Shown here: positions 34,723 to 44,153 of the stretch, one piece after another
How the letters are laid out: every line of letters starts with the position of its first letter
Numbering within the stretch: the first letter of the stretch is position 1
Source: Botrimarina mediterranea
GTDB lineage: Bacteria; Planctomycetota; Planctomycetia; Pirellulales; Lacipirellulaceae
DNA: 64,000 bases
NCBI RefSeq assembly: GCF_007753265.1
Contig: NZ_CP036349.1
Span: 4,745,363 to 4,809,362, forward strand
Reading direction: 5' to 3'
Position numbers and translations under genes: made by a program
Notes under the pieces: model-generated
What the model saw: the letters and a program-made list of their open reading frames with translations, nothing else
What the model was told of the DNA's origin: nothing
The model's database searches: none

Positions 34723-34933
34723 GCTGGGGGTCGCGGTTGAACCACCTGCTAGGCGGGTGCGTAGCGAGCGGCAGGGGGCTGCGTTGAGCGGCTCACTGTC
34801 GGAGTGGTTTTGGCCCTCCGGCACGCCTGTCCCACCCCGCTACGGGATGGACAGGCCCCCGCAGGGCGGTTTAGCCTTTGCGACTTATCCCTAAGTTTCC
34901 TACGCGAGCACTACGGTCGAGCACCACAACCGC

Positions 34934-35728
34934 ATGAGCACGCCACTAAACGCCGGCGCCGGACCATCGGCCGCGCCGATGCCGTCCACGGCAACGCCCT
35001 CCACGGCGATGATCGAAGCCGAAGGGCTATCGAAATTCTACGGCGATTTCGCCGCCACCCGCGACGTCACGTTCGCCATCCGCAAGGGCGAGGTCGCCGC
35101 GTTCCTGGGCCCCAACGGCGCCGGAAAGAGCACGACGATGAAGCTGTTGACGGGGTACCTCTCCCCGTCTTCGGGCACGGCCAAGATCGCCGGCTTCAAC
35201 ACCTCAACCGATCGGATCGACGCCTCGCGGCGGCTGGGTTACCTGCCCGAGAACGGGCCGCTGTACCCGGACATGACCCCGCGGATGCTGCTGAAGTTCT
35301 TCGGCCAGGCGCGGGGGATGGACTCGCGGCGGCTCAAGAACCGCATGGAGGCCGTCATCGATCAGTGCCGGCTCGAAGCGGTCATCGGCAAGCCGATCGG
35401 CAAGCTGTCGAAGGGTTACCGCCAGCGGGTCGGCATGGCCCAGGTGCTGCTGCACGAGCCGGACGTGCTGATCCTCGACGAGCCGACCGCCGGGCTCGAC
35501 CCGAACCAGATCCGCGAGGTCCGCAAGCTGATCCGCACGCTCGGCGAGACCAAGACGGTGCTGCTCTCGACGCACATCCTTCAAGAGGTCGAGGCGATGT
35601 GCAACCGCGTCGTCTTCATCAACGAGGGGCGTGTGGTGTTCGACGGCGCGCCGTCGGGCCTGGGCAGCGACCCCGCGGCGCTCGACGCGAGGTTCCACGA
35701 ACTCACCGGCGTGGTGGAGAGTGCTTGA
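34934..35728 (+). CDS. ABC transporter ATP-binding protein (GldA-like)
   Basis: A 264-residue ATPase. Walker A LGPNGAGKSTTMKLLTG is near residue 59, then an LGYLPENGPLYPDMTP Q-loop region, a signature written LSKGYRQRVGMAQVLLHEP, Walker B VLILDEPTAGLDPNQ and the LSTHIL H-loop. The first 25 residues are Ala/Pro/Ser-rich; MIEAEGLSKFYG is an alternative start. It is followed by a fused GldF-GldG permease and a DUF4340 protein, a gene set seen with gliding-type ABC systems but widespread in planctomycetes, which do not glide in that way. The substrate is unknown. Confidence 0.9.
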   Translation: MSTPLNAGAGPSAAPMPSTATPSTAMIEAEGLSKFYGDFAATRDVTFAIRKGEVAAFLGPNGAGKSTTMKLLTGYLSPSSGTAKIAGFNTSTDRIDASRRLGYLPENGPLYPDMTPRMLLKFFGQARGMDSRRLKNRMEAVIDQCRLEAVIGKPIGKLSKGYRQRVGMAQVLLHEPDVLILDEPTAGLDPNQIREVRKLIRTLGETKTVLLSTHILQEVEAMCNRVVFINEGRVVFDGAPSGLGSDPAALDARFHELTGVVESA

Positions 35729-35985
35729 TGGAGGGGCTAGGGGCTGAGGGACTAGGGGCTAAGGGGACGCGCAAGCGTACTTACGTTCTTCCCTCAACCC
35801 CTTAGTGCCTAACTCCTCAACCCCTTCCGCCACAGACAAAAATGCCTCGGAAATAGCCACTGGATTCTTTACAATGGACATTTGTCAACGAGTGGTTGAG
35901 TTCGACCTTTAAGACCCGCTCCAGCATCTCCCCCCCTCCCCACGATCCCCCTTCCTTTCATCGTCACCGGCAAGAACGATCCCCT
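35729..35985. other. Spacer with AGGGGCTAGGGGCTGAGGG repeat
   Basis: An imperfect palindrome at 35733-35815 (GGGGCTAGGGGCTGAGGG against CCTCAACCCCTTAGTGCC) has a CGCGCAAGCGTAC centre, the same centre as in the spacer before glgP. A CCCCACGATCCCCC tail follows, related to the spacers at 2985 and 39033. Confidence 0.65.
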
Positions 35986-38799
35986 ATGAACTGGACCGTC
36001 CTGCACGCGATCTTTCGTCGCGACTTCGTCAGCTACTTTTCCAACCCGACCGGCTACGTCTTCATCTGCGTCTTCGTGATGCTGACGTCGCTCGCGGCTT
36101 TCTGGCCGCCGGAATTCTTTAGCAACAACCTGGCGAACCTCGACCAGTTGTCGAAGTGGATGCCGTTCATCCTGCTGGCGTTCATCCCGGCCATCACGAT
36201 GAGCATCTGGGCCGAAGAGCGGCGCCAGGGGACGGACGAGCTGCTGCTGACGATGCCGGCGACCGACTTCGATGTCGTGATGGGCAAGTTCAAGGCGGGG
36301 GTCGCGATCTTCACGGTCGCCCTGCTCTTTTCGATGTTCAGCGTCTTCCTGGTGTTCCGCTGGGGCCTCGGCAACCCGGACGGCGGCTTGTTCCTGGGAT
36401 CGTACCTGGGTTACTGGTTCGTTGGCGTCGCGATGCTGTCGGTCGGCATGGTGGCGTCGTTTCTGACCAGCAACCTGACCGTCGGCTTCATCCTCGGCGC
36501 GATCTTCAACGCCCCGCTGGCGTTGTTCGGCGCGGCGGACCTGATCGTCAAAAGCCCGGCGCTCGCCCAGACCATCCGCCAATGGAGCGCGTCGGAGCAG
36601 TTCGCCGATTTCGAGCGCGGCGTGGTGAGCCTGTCGAGCGTTATGTACTTCGTCAGCATCACCGCGGTGATGCTCTACGTTTGCATGGTGCTGATCAGCA
36701 AACGCCACTGGGCGGGGCGTGAGGACGGCGAGTCGAAGGGGGGCCACTACCTGCTGCGGACCTTGAGCCTGCTGGTGGTCGTCGGGGCGCTGAACGTGTT
36801 CCTGTCGAACAACGACAGGCGGCTCGACATGACGACCGAGAACCTTAATTCACTCTCGGTGAAAACCCGGCAACTCGTGAAGGACCTGTCGGCCGACGAC
36901 GACGTGCCGCCGATCCAGATCGACGCTTACGTCAGCCCGCAGGTGCCGGCCGAGTACGCCGCCCAGAAGCGTGACCTCATCAGCACGCTCAGCGAGCTGT
37001 CGAGCCTGTCGGGCGGCAAGATCCGCGTCACCAAGCACGAGATCGAGAACTTCAGCGAAGAGGCGACGCTCGCCGAGAAGCGGTTCGGCATCGAGGCCCG
37101 TAGCGTCGCCACGAAGGACCGCGGCTCGCGCACGACGCAGGAAATCTTCCTCGGCGCCGCGTTCACCTGCGGGCTCGACAAGGTCGTAATCCCGTTCATC
37201 GACAAAGGCGTCCCCGCCGAGTACGAGGTGATTCGTTCGATCACCACGGTGGCTCAAGAGAAGCGACAACGGCTGGGCGTGCTGAAAACGGCCGCGAACC
37301 TGTACGGCGGTTTCACGATGCAGGGCCCGATCCCTAAGGCCCGCATCGTTGAGGAGCTCGAGAAGCAGTACGACGTGGTCGAGGTCGATCCGGCCAATCC
37401 GATCACCGAGCGATTCGACGTGCTGCTAGCCGTTCAGCCGTCGTCGCTGGGGCCTGCGGAACTCGACAACTTCGTTGACGCGGTCCGTAGTGGTCAGCCG
37501 GTCGCGATCTTCGAGGACCCCGCCCCGCAATTGTGGCGTGACGTCGTCGGCACCGCCGAACCCAACCCGCCCCAAGGCGGCGGAATGATGGGCATGTTTG
37601 GCGGCGGCCAGCCCGGCGCCCCCAAGGGTGACATCAACCAGTTGTGGAAGACGCTCGGCGTCGAAGTCGCCGGCGACGAGGTCATCTATCAAGAGTTTAA
37701 CCCCTACCCGCGCGCCGGCTCGGGCCCCGACGCGATTACCCCGGCTTGGGTGTTCGTCGATGAAGGCGAGCCCGGCGCCGAGCAGCCTTTCAACCCCGAC
37801 GACGCGATCGTTTCGGGGTTACGGCAGCTTCTGTTCTTCTACCCCGGCGCGGTGGAACAGTCGGACGGCTCGAAGCTCGAGTTCACGCCCCTCGCCACGA
37901 CCGGCAACCTCACCGGCTACGTCCCGCAGAGCGAACTGCGGAGGGCGCAGGGGAACATGGCGTTACCATTCAGGCCGACGGGTTCGCCGTACATCATGGC
38001 GGCCCGAGTGAGCGGCGTTGCCGACGACCGCGAGCAGCTATCGCTCGATGAGCTCGACAAGAAGTCCGACGACGACGAAGAGGATCAGGCCGACGCCGCC
38101 GAGAAGAAGGAGGAGGTAACGATCAACGCCGTCGTGGTCTCCGACATCGACGCCCTCAGCGACGTCTTCTTCGCGATCCGCGAGATGGGCGAAGAGGAAG
38201 ACGCCATCGTGCAGTGGAACTTCCAGAACGTCGCCTTCGTGCTCAACACGCTCGACTCGCTCGCGGGGGACGATCGGTTTCTCGAAGTCCGCAAACGGAC
38301 CCGTAACCATCGGATCCTCGAGAAGATCGAAGAAGCGACCAAGAAGCACCGCGACTTGGCCGCTGAGAACCGAGAGAAGTTTATCGAGGACGCCAAGGCG
38401 CAGATCCAGGGCGTCCAGGAAGAGTTCTCCAAGAAGATCGCCGAGATCCAGACCAACACCGACCTCTCGGCGCTAGAGAAGCGACAACGCGTCGAACAGG
38501 CTCAGGTCCTTTACGGCCGCAGCACGGAGGTCCGTGTCGCGAAGCTCCAAGCCGAGCGTGATCGGCAGATCCGCCAGAGCGAACGCGACTTGGCCGCCCA
38601 AGTCCGCGGCGTGCAGGACTTCTACAAGCTGTCCGCCGTGCTAGTGCCGCCGATCCTGCCCATCCTGTTGGCGATGCTGGTCTACTTCCACCGCCGCGAG
38701 AGCGAGCGTGAGGGCGTGTCGAAGACCCGCCTCCGCTTCGGCGGCAAGTCCGTCGCCGAACGCCGCGCCGAAGCCGCCGCTGCGATGCAGAAGAAGTAA
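35986..38799 (+). CDS. Fused ABC permease and auxiliary subunit (GldF-GldG)
   Basis: A 937-residue protein. Residues 1-270 form an ABC-2 permease with about six membrane helices (MNWTVLHAIFRRDFVSYFSNPTG start, WAEERRQGTDELLLTMPATD loop). From about 280 a GldG/ABC-auxiliary domain begins with a membrane helix and NVFLSNNDRRLDMTTENLNSLS, followed by a periplasmic part (PPIQIDAYVSPQVPAEYAAQKRDLISTLSEL). An acidic linker (KKSDDDEEDQADAAEKKEE), a long coiled coil (about 800-900) and a last membrane helix (VLVPPILPILLAMLVYF) end the protein. Relatives such as Flavobacterium carry GldF and GldG separately. Confidence 0.88.
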   Translation: MNWTVLHAIFRRDFVSYFSNPTGYVFICVFVMLTSLAAFWPPEFFSNNLANLDQLSKWMPFILLAFIPAITMSIWAEERRQGTDELLLTMPATDFDVVMGKFKAGVAIFTVALLFSMFSVFLVFRWGLGNPDGGLFLGSYLGYWFVGVAMLSVGMVASFLTSNLTVGFILGAIFNAPLALFGAADLIVKSPALAQTIRQWSASEQFADFERGVVSLSSVMYFVSITAVMLYVCMVLISKRHWAGREDGESKGGHYLLRTLSLLVVVGALNVFLSNNDRRLDMTTENLNSLSVKTRQLVKDLSADDDVPPIQIDAYVSPQVPAEYAAQKRDLISTLSELSSLSGGKIRVTKHEIENFSEEATLAEKRFGIEARSVATKDRGSRTTQEIFLGAAFTCGLDKVVIPFIDKGVPAEYEVIRSITTVAQEKRQRLGVLKTAANLYGGFTMQGPIPKARIVEELEKQYDVVEVDPANPITERFDVLLAVQPSSLGPAELDNFVDAVRSGQPVAIFEDPAPQLWRDVVGTAEPNPPQGGGMMGMFGGGQPGAPKGDINQLWKTLGVEVAGDEVIYQEFNPYPRAGSGPDAITPAWVFVDEGEPGAEQPFNPDDAIVSGLRQLLFFYPGAVEQSDGSKLEFTPLATTGNLTGYVPQSELRRAQGNMALPFRPTGSPYIMAARVSGVADDREQLSLDELDKKSDDDEEDQADAAEKKEEVTINAVVVSDIDALSDVFFAIREMGEEEDAIVQWNFQNVAFVLNTLDSLAGDDRFLEVRKRTRNHRILEKIEEATKKHRDLAAENREKFIEDAKAQIQGVQEEFSKKIAEIQTNTDLSALEKRQRVEQAQVLYGRSTEVRVAKLQAERDRQIRQSERDLAAQVRGVQDFYKLSAVLVPPILPILLAMLVYFHRRESEREGVSKTRLRFGGKSVAERRAEAAAAMQKK

Positions 38800-38813
38800 C
38801 GAAATCGAATTAG

Positions 38814-39071
38814 TTGAAGGAGATAGGGGGGATGTTGGTGAAAGGGGGGATCGCAAGCGGCCGGCAGGCCGTTCCGTGATTCGCCTGTCAATGACGCAGT
38901 GAGTCTCGACTAGTGCGGTTGGAGATAACTCGCCAGCCGCGGAGCGGCTGCTCGTTCATCTCCCGGATGGCCTAGAGAAGCACACTCTGCGAGGCAAGAC
39001 GTTGACGAACGGAAGAGCTTAGAACGTCCGCTGCGATCCCCCCTATCACCAACATCCCACTATCTCCTTTC
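38814..39071. repeat. Inverted repeat pair of the GGAGATAGGGGGGAT type
   Basis: Left arm about 38814-38854 and right arm about 39033-39071 (GCGATCCCCCCTATCACCAA...), matching with few mismatches, fill the 300-bp spacer before the DUF4340 gene. The 180 bp between the arms shows no gene. Same family as the outer arms at 2752-3018. Confidence 0.8.
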
Positions 39072-39099
39072 CTTTAAATAAACAGCCCCTACAAAGAGC

Positions 39100-40887
39100 A
39101 TGAAGGAAAGCACGCAAACGCTCCTGTTCATCCTCGCCGCTGTCGCGTCGGTGCTGGCCGCTAGTTGGTCGCGCCCGACGGACGTCACGTACCGAGTCGA
39201 CGACCTGATCGGCGAGCCGCTGTTCACGCCGTTTGAGACGGAAGAGGCGAAGTCGATGCGGATCGTCCGCTTCGATGAGGACACGGCCACGCTGCGCGAG
39301 TTCGAGGTCGCCGAAGAGAACGGCGTCTGGAGCATCCCCAGCAAGGGCGGCTACCCGGCCGACGCCGAGCGGCAGATGGCCGAGGCGACCGCGGGCGTCG
39401 TCGGGCTCGAAATTCTCTCGATCGCCAGCCAGGACGCCAGCGACCACGCCGAGTACGGCGTCGTCGAGCCCTCCCCCGGCATGGACGTCAGCCAGACCGG
39501 CGTTGGCACGCGCGTGACGCTCGAATCGGAGGACGGCAAGAAGCTGGTGGACCTTGTGATCGGCAAGGCCGTGAAGGGCGCGGACGATCAGCGGTTCGTC
39601 CGCAAGCCTTCGCAGGACGTTGTCTACACGGCCGCCGTTGACCCGTCGAAGTTCTCGACCAAGTTCGAGGACTGGATCGAGGACGACCTGCTGAAGGTCA
39701 ATACCTGGGACATCGCCCGCGTCGAGGTCAAGGACTACTCCGCCGAGCTTGTGATGCAAGGCGGACGTCCGGCCCTGGCGCTCGACCCCCGCGCGGACCT
39801 GACGGTCGCCTACGACGACGCCGAGTCGAAGTGGACGCCGTTCGATCTCAAGTCGTATGACCGCGACGCCGAGGAGTACAAGACATTCGAGTTAGGCGAG
39901 AATCAAGAGCTGAACGACGCCACCCTGTCCGACCTCAAGAATGCCGTCGGTGACCTGAAGATCGTCGATGTCGAGCGCAAGCCGGCAGGCCTGTCGGGCG
40001 ACCTCAAGGCGGGCGCCGACCTCTTCGACGACCAGGCCAGCATCCAGAGCCTGATGCGGCGTGGATTCGCGCCGGTGGGCTCGGAATCGGGCGGCACCGA
40101 GGTGCTGTCGTCCGAGGGCGAGGTGATCCTCACGCAGAAGGACGGCGTCGAATACGTGCTGCGCTTCGGCAAGCTCCAACTCTCCGAGGACGAGGGCGCC
40201 GGCGAGGAAGCGCCCGCCGGAGGCGAAGAGGAGGAGTCGAAGGCCTCGGGCGTCAGCCGCTACCTCTTCGTCATGGCGCGCTACAACGAGTCGATGATTC
40301 CGGCGCCGGAACTCGAAGAGGTTCCGGCCGAGGAGGAGGCGACCGAAGACGAAGCGATCGAAGAGGAAGCCGCCGATCCGGCCGACGGTGAAGACGCCGA
40401 AGGCGAAGCCGAGGAAGAGCGAAGCGAAGAGACGGACGAGGGAGCTGCAAGGCGTGACGAGATCAGCAAGGCCAACCAGCGAAAGCAGGACGAGTACAAC
40501 GCTAAGGTCGAGGCCGCCAAGGCCCGCGTCGCGGAACTGAATGATCGCTTCGGCGACTGGTACTACGTGATCTCGGACGAGGTCTACAAGAAGGTGGCGA
40601 TCGGCCGCGAAGAGCTGATCAAGGCCAAGGAACCCGCCGATGGCGAGGAGTCCGACGGCGAGGAGAGCGAAGCCGCGGCCCCGGCGGGCATCCCGGGCCT
40701 GCCGAACCTCCCCGGCATCCAGTCCGACCCCGCGACGCCGACCACCGAGGAAGAAGCCACGGAAGACGACGCCACAGAGGACGACGCCACAGAGAACGAG
40801 GCTGCGGAAGAGCCTGCTGCGGATGAAGGCGATCCGATCGAAGCGACAGAGGAAGGCGAGGCTGACGCCACCCCTTCTCAAGAATAA
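39100..40887 (+). CDS. DUF4340 protein of the Gld-like ABC operon
   Basis: A 595-residue protein with an N-terminal membrane anchor (TLLFILAAVASVLAASW), then DUF4340 repeats: DTATLREFEVAEENGVWSIPSKGGYPADAERQ, DLVIGKAVKGADDQRFVRKPSQDVVYTAAVD and IARVEVKDYSAELVMQGG. Two long acidic Glu/Ala-rich tracts lie at about 365-450 and 505-595. DUF4340 proteins regularly follow GldG-type genes and are thought to work with them in the envelope; the biochemical role is unknown. Confidence 0.85.
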   Translation: MKESTQTLLFILAAVASVLAASWSRPTDVTYRVDDLIGEPLFTPFETEEAKSMRIVRFDEDTATLREFEVAEENGVWSIPSKGGYPADAERQMAEATAGVVGLEILSIASQDASDHAEYGVVEPSPGMDVSQTGVGTRVTLESEDGKKLVDLVIGKAVKGADDQRFVRKPSQDVVYTAAVDPSKFSTKFEDWIEDDLLKVNTWDIARVEVKDYSAELVMQGGRPALALDPRADLTVAYDDAESKWTPFDLKSYDRDAEEYKTFELGENQELNDATLSDLKNAVGDLKIVDVERKPAGLSGDLKAGADLFDDQASIQSLMRRGFAPVGSESGGTEVLSSEGEVILTQKDGVEYVLRFGKLQLSEDEGAGEEAPAGGEEEESKASGVSRYLFVMARYNESMIPAPELEEVPAEEEATEDEAIEEEAADPADGEDAEGEAEEERSEETDEGAARRDEISKANQRKQDEYNAKVEAAKARVAELNDRFGDWYYVISDEVYKKVAIGREELIKAKEPADGEESDGEESEAAAPAGIPGLPNLPGIQSDPATPTTEEEATEDDATEDDATENEAAEEPAADEGDPIEATEEGEADATPSQE

Positions 40888-40889
40888 CT

Positions 40890-40962
40890 GAACCACAAAG
40901 GAACGATGGAACAAAGGATGGATTCAATGTCGAACCTTTGTTCCTTAGTTCCTTTGTGGTTC
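40890..40962 (+). terminator. Hairpin downstream of the DUF4340 gene
   Basis: Arms at 40890-40917 and 40935-40962 (GAACCACAAAGGAACGATGG..., three mismatches) with a 17-nt loop start two bases after the DUF4340 stop and lie between convergent genes. The text is a variant of the ACCACAGAGGCAC repeats. Confidence 0.65.
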
Positions 40963-40979
40963 ATTTGCTTTCTTGGTGG

Positions 40980-41297
40980 TTAAACGGCTTCGCCTAGGTC
41001 GCGGAGGCGTTCAAGGGTGAACAGTCCCGAGTCGTGGCCGTCGCTGAACGCGATGTTGTACGCGTAAGCGCCGACGGGGCGCATGGCGGCGATCGTCAGC
41101 GGCCGGGCCTCGGCAGTGGAGAGGACCGTCAGCTGCGTCGGCGGTGGGGGCGGCGCCGAGCGTTTCTCGCGGCACGTCGCGCAAGGACAAGCCTCGCGCA
41201 GCGCGCGGGCCGTGTACTCACGTCTCGCGCCGTCGGACCAGTCGATCCGCACGCGATCGTCGGCGAGGCGCTGGATGGCGGTGGGGGTTGCGTCCAT
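40980..41297 (-). CDS. DUF971 family protein
   Basis: A 105-residue protein of the gamma-butyrobetaine-hydroxylase N-terminal-like (DUF971) fold: RVRIDWSDGARREYTARALREACPCATCREKR with a Cys cluster (CPCATC), a proline linker, and PVGAYAYNIAFSDGHDSGLFTLERLRDLG. The GHDSG.F..ERLR ending is typical. These small proteins are often linked to Fe-S cluster handling (fused or adjacent to Mrp/ApbC in other genomes), but that is not shown here. Confidence 0.85.
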   Translation of the reverse strand: MDATPTAIQRLADDRVRIDWSDGARREYTARALREACPCATCREKRSAPPPPPTQLTVLSTAEARPLTIAAMRPVGAYAYNIAFSDGHDSGLFTLERLRDLGEAV

Positions 41298-41312
41298 TGA
41301 GATGCCTGAGCC

Positions 41313-41378
41313 GTAGGGCAGGCCTCGCCTGCCGCCTTTCGTTGATCTCTGATTTCGGCAGGCGGGGCCTGCCCTAAC
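41313..41378. repeat. Hairpin GTAGGGCAGGCCTCGCCTGCC
   Basis: Arms at 41313-41333 and 41357-41378, nearly perfect, with a 23-nt loop. It lies between two minus-strand genes (DUF971 downstream, PaaK-like upstream), ending seven bases from the PaaK-like stop codon. Confidence 0.8.
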
Positions 41379-41384
41379 GATGTC

Positions 41385-42653
41385 TCAACGGTTGTCTACC
41401 AGCCGCCGCGACTTGTGCTCACTGCGCGGCAGGCTGCCGCATTCGACACCGCGCACTTCGACGCGTAAACCCAGGCGGAGCTGGATCTCGTCCGACACGC
41501 TAGGTAAGTCTCCGCTGCGGTCTTCGACCTCGACGACGAGCTCGTCCATCGAGCCGCGGCGCTCGGCGACGAGACGCCACTCATCGACCTGCGGCAAGCG
41601 GCGCAACACCTCTTCGATCGAGGAGGGGAAGACGTTCACGCCACGCACCACGAGCATGTCGTCCGCCCGACCCACAACGCCGCCCGGCAAACGCACGAAT
41701 CGGCATGGGCCATCGGGCGGCCATTCGGGACGCACCAGGTCGCCTGTCCGGTAGCGGATCACCGGCGCGCCGATGCGGCCGAGGTTGGTCAGCACCATCT
41801 CGGCGAGTTCGCCCGACGACGCGGGCTGGCCGGTCTCGACCGAGATAAACTCGGCAATGAACTCCGACTCGATCACGCGCAGCCCCGGTGGGTCGTTCCA
41901 CAGGTCGTCGCCGAAGCCCCACGGGCCGACCTCCGTGGCCCCAGCGTGATCGACAACCCGCGCCGCCCACGCCGTGGCGATCCGCTCGCGCGTCGCCGGC
42001 AGGCTGCCGCCCGGTTCGCCGGCGACGACGACGGTCTCGATCGGCAGCGCCGCCACATCGACGCCGCGCTTGGCGCCCTCATCGGCCAGGTGCAACGCGT
42101 AGCTGGGCGTGCAGAACAGGCGGTTGGCGCCGGCGCGTTCGATCAGGTCGAGCCGCGATGCCGAGGTCATCCCGCCACCGGGGATCGCCTGTACGCCGCG
42201 ATTTACCAGCGCGTCGAACGCGCTCCAGAAGCCGACGAACGGCCCGAATGAGAACGCCAGCATGGCGCGATCGCCCGGCGCGATCTGAGCCGCGTCGAGC
42301 GTATGCCGCCAGGCCTGCATCCACCACCGCCAGTCATCGGCGGTGTCCGGAACGGCCACCGGCGCGCCGCGGGTGCCGCTGGTCTGGTGGAAGCGGACGT
42401 ATTCCTGCGGCGGCCTGGTGAGCCACTCCCCCCCTGCAGCGGCGGCGACGAGTTCGTCCTTGTTAGTGGTCGGCAGCGAACCAAGTTCGGCAATCCGCTT
42501 GAGCTGCGGCGGCGCCGTCCCCAGTTTTCTTCGATAGAGCCCGCTCGCCGGGACCGCGGCTACTAACAGCGCATTCAGGCGCCGCATTTGGTCTGCTTCT
42601 AGGGTGGGGCGATCCCAACTCCATTCGTGCGGCGGGGTTACGAGAGTACTCAC
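41385..42653 (-). CDS. Phenylacetate-CoA ligase-like AMP-forming enzyme
   Basis: A 422-residue adenylate-forming enzyme of the PaaK type, activating a carboxylate to an acyl-AMP/CoA. Motifs: FHQTSGTRGAPVAVPDTADDWRWW (ATP-binding loop), FVGFWSAFDALVNRGVQAIPGG, FCTPSYALHLADEG, VVAGEPGGS, DHAGATEVGPWG, IRYRTGDLVRP, and VVGRADDMLVVRGVNVFPSSIEEVL. The C-terminal subdomain ends LPRSEHKSRRLVDNR with the expected catalytic lysine region. A GTG start is used and no ribosome site is seen. The true acid substrate is unknown. Confidence 0.88.
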   Translation of the reverse strand: MSTLVTPPHEWSWDRPTLEADQMRRLNALLVAAVPASGLYRRKLGTAPPQLKRIAELGSLPTTNKDELVAAAAGGEWLTRPPQEYVRFHQTSGTRGAPVAVPDTADDWRWWMQAWRHTLDAAQIAPGDRAMLAFSFGPFVGFWSAFDALVNRGVQAIPGGGMTSASRLDLIERAGANRLFCTPSYALHLADEGAKRGVDVAALPIETVVVAGEPGGSLPATRERIATAWAARVVDHAGATEVGPWGFGDDLWNDPPGLRVIESEFIAEFISVETGQPASSGELAEMVLTNLGRIGAPVIRYRTGDLVRPEWPPDGPCRFVRLPGGVVGRADDMLVVRGVNVFPSSIEEVLRRLPQVDEWRLVAERRGSMDELVVEVEDRSGDLPSVSDEIQLRLGLRVEVRGVECGSLPRSEHKSRRLVDNR

Positions 42654-42953
42654 TGTAGCATCATAGCCCGGTTAGGGGGCTGATGGCACACCGTGAGGGG
42701 CTCGGTTCGGCAGGCCCCGGCGGCGTCGGCGTAAAAGAATGGCGAATCTGCGCCCTTCTCAGTTGCCCCACGCCCCATCTTCCGCCATCCTCGGACCTTG
42801 TTGTCCCAAGTGGTCCCCAGCAGTGCGCCGTGCTGTGACCACCCCCTACAAGCCGCGGCATCGTTTTCTCCCCGACTGCAATGGTCGCGAGTGAGAAGGA
42901 CGAACCTTTTCATAATCGCCGCGTGGCGCACGGAAGGAACGAGAAAGAGCGTT
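42654..42953. other. 300-bp divergent spacer
   Basis: Between the GTG starts of the PaaK-like enzyme and the matrixin-like protein. Open frames overlap it on both strands, but composition and lack of start signals argue against genes. No clear promoter or repeat was recognised. Confidence 0.4.
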
Positions 42954-44153
42954 GTGAATAAGCTATCCCTCAGCGGGGCCGCCCTGGTTGTCCTCTTGGC
43001 AACCGGCGTCGCCCACGCCCTGACTATCGATACGAGATTCCTCTCAACGGGCAGTTCGATTCCGACGGTGGGGGCGGTCACCGGTCCGCCGAGTTCGGCC
43101 CTCGGCGGAGGCGACCTCGAGTCGCTCGTGCGCGCCGCGGCCGACGAATGGGAACGGCTGATTCTCGATGACCACAAGTTCACACTCACCTTCGGCTGGG
43201 CCGACACGAGCCTGTGGAGCAACGCGGCGGTGCACATCCCGGGTGGCTCCGGCGGCCGGCCGTCACGCACGATTGCAGGAAGCATCGCCTTCAATAGCAG
43301 TGCGAATAACTCGCTCAAGATGTTTCTCGATCCGACCCCGTCGATGAATGAAGAGTTCACATTCGAACACCGTAAGTTCACCGATCTCGGCAGTGGCCCG
43401 ATCGAATACTCGCGCCAGTTCGTCGGACTCACGCCGGAATCGAAGAGCACGATCGACCTCTACACCACGGCGCTACACGAGATCGGACACGCCCTCGGTC
43501 TGACGAGTTGGGAGACGTACCTCATCGAAACTCTCGACGGCGATATCGACGTCACGCTCGCTCCCTTCGAGGGCTCGTCGATCCCCGTTCATAGCTCGCA
43601 CATCGAGTTGTCGGAATCACTGCTCGCCGATCGTCGGATGTGGGGCCAACGCCGTGAGATCACGCAGACCGATTTGCTGGCGGTCTGCCAGATTAATGGC
43701 TTCAACCAGTGTCAGCTCGAACTGGCGCCGGCCGACTACGCCGGCGACCTTAACGGCGACGGCGCCGTCAACGCCGCCGACTACACGGTGTGGCGCGACA
43801 ATCTCGACGCCGCGTCGCGATCGAGCGATGCGTCAACAGTGCCCACCGACTTCTCGCAATGGGCAAAGAACTTCGGACGCACTTTTCAGACAAACGAAAC
43901 CTTCGCGGGCGACTACAACGCCGACGGCGTCGTCAACGCCGCCGACTACACGATTTATCGAGACGCCTTGGCGAGCGGCGATTTATCCGCCGACGGCGAC
44001 GGTGATGGCAAGCTGACGACTGCCGACTGGACCTACTGGACGGAGCGCTACGGGGCGAAATCGACGACGCTTGGCGGTAGTGTTCCCGAGCCCTCTACCG
44101 TAGCCATGGTCGTTTTCGCGGTCGCTGCCATGACGCGCCGCCGTTCACGCTAA
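42954..44153 (+). CDS. Matrixin-like secreted metalloprotease with dockerin-like repeats and PEP-CTERM
   Basis: A 399-residue protein with a GTG start chosen so that the signal peptide VVNKLSLSGAALVVLLATGVAHA is N-terminal. The zinc-binding site TALHEIGHALGL (HExxHxxG) marks a metzincin, preceded by TIAGSIAFNSS. Three dockerin-type calcium repeats follow: DLNGDGAVNAADYTVWRD, DYNADGVVNAADYTIYRD and DGDGKLTTADWTYWTE. The end is a PEP-CTERM signal, VPEPSTVAMVVFAVAAMTRRR. Probably surface-exposed. Its stop codon overlaps that of the convergent activator gene by three bases (CTAA). Confidence 0.85.
   Translation: MNKLSLSGAALVVLLATGVAHALTIDTRFLSTGSSIPTVGAVTGPPSSALGGGDLESLVRAAADEWERLILDDHKFTLTFGWADTSLWSNAAVHIPGGSGGRPSRTIAGSIAFNSSANNSLKMFLDPTPSMNEEFTFEHRKFTDLGSGPIEYSRQFVGLTPESKSTIDLYTTALHEIGHALGLTSWETYLIETLDGDIDVTLAPFEGSSIPVHSSHIELSESLLADRRMWGQRREITQTDLLAVCQINGFNQCQLELAPADYAGDLNGDGAVNAADYTVWRDNLDAASRSSDASTVPTDFSQWAKNFGRTFQTNETFAGDYNADGVVNAADYTIYRDALASGDLSADGDGDGKLTTADWTYWTERYGAKSTTLGGSVPEPSTVAMVVFAVAAMTRRRSR

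Noticed and set aside
42650-43450. 266-codon minus-strand ORF over the matrixin-like gene start
   Set aside because: Overlaps the convincing HExxHxxG protein; Ser/Arg/Pro-rich shadow.
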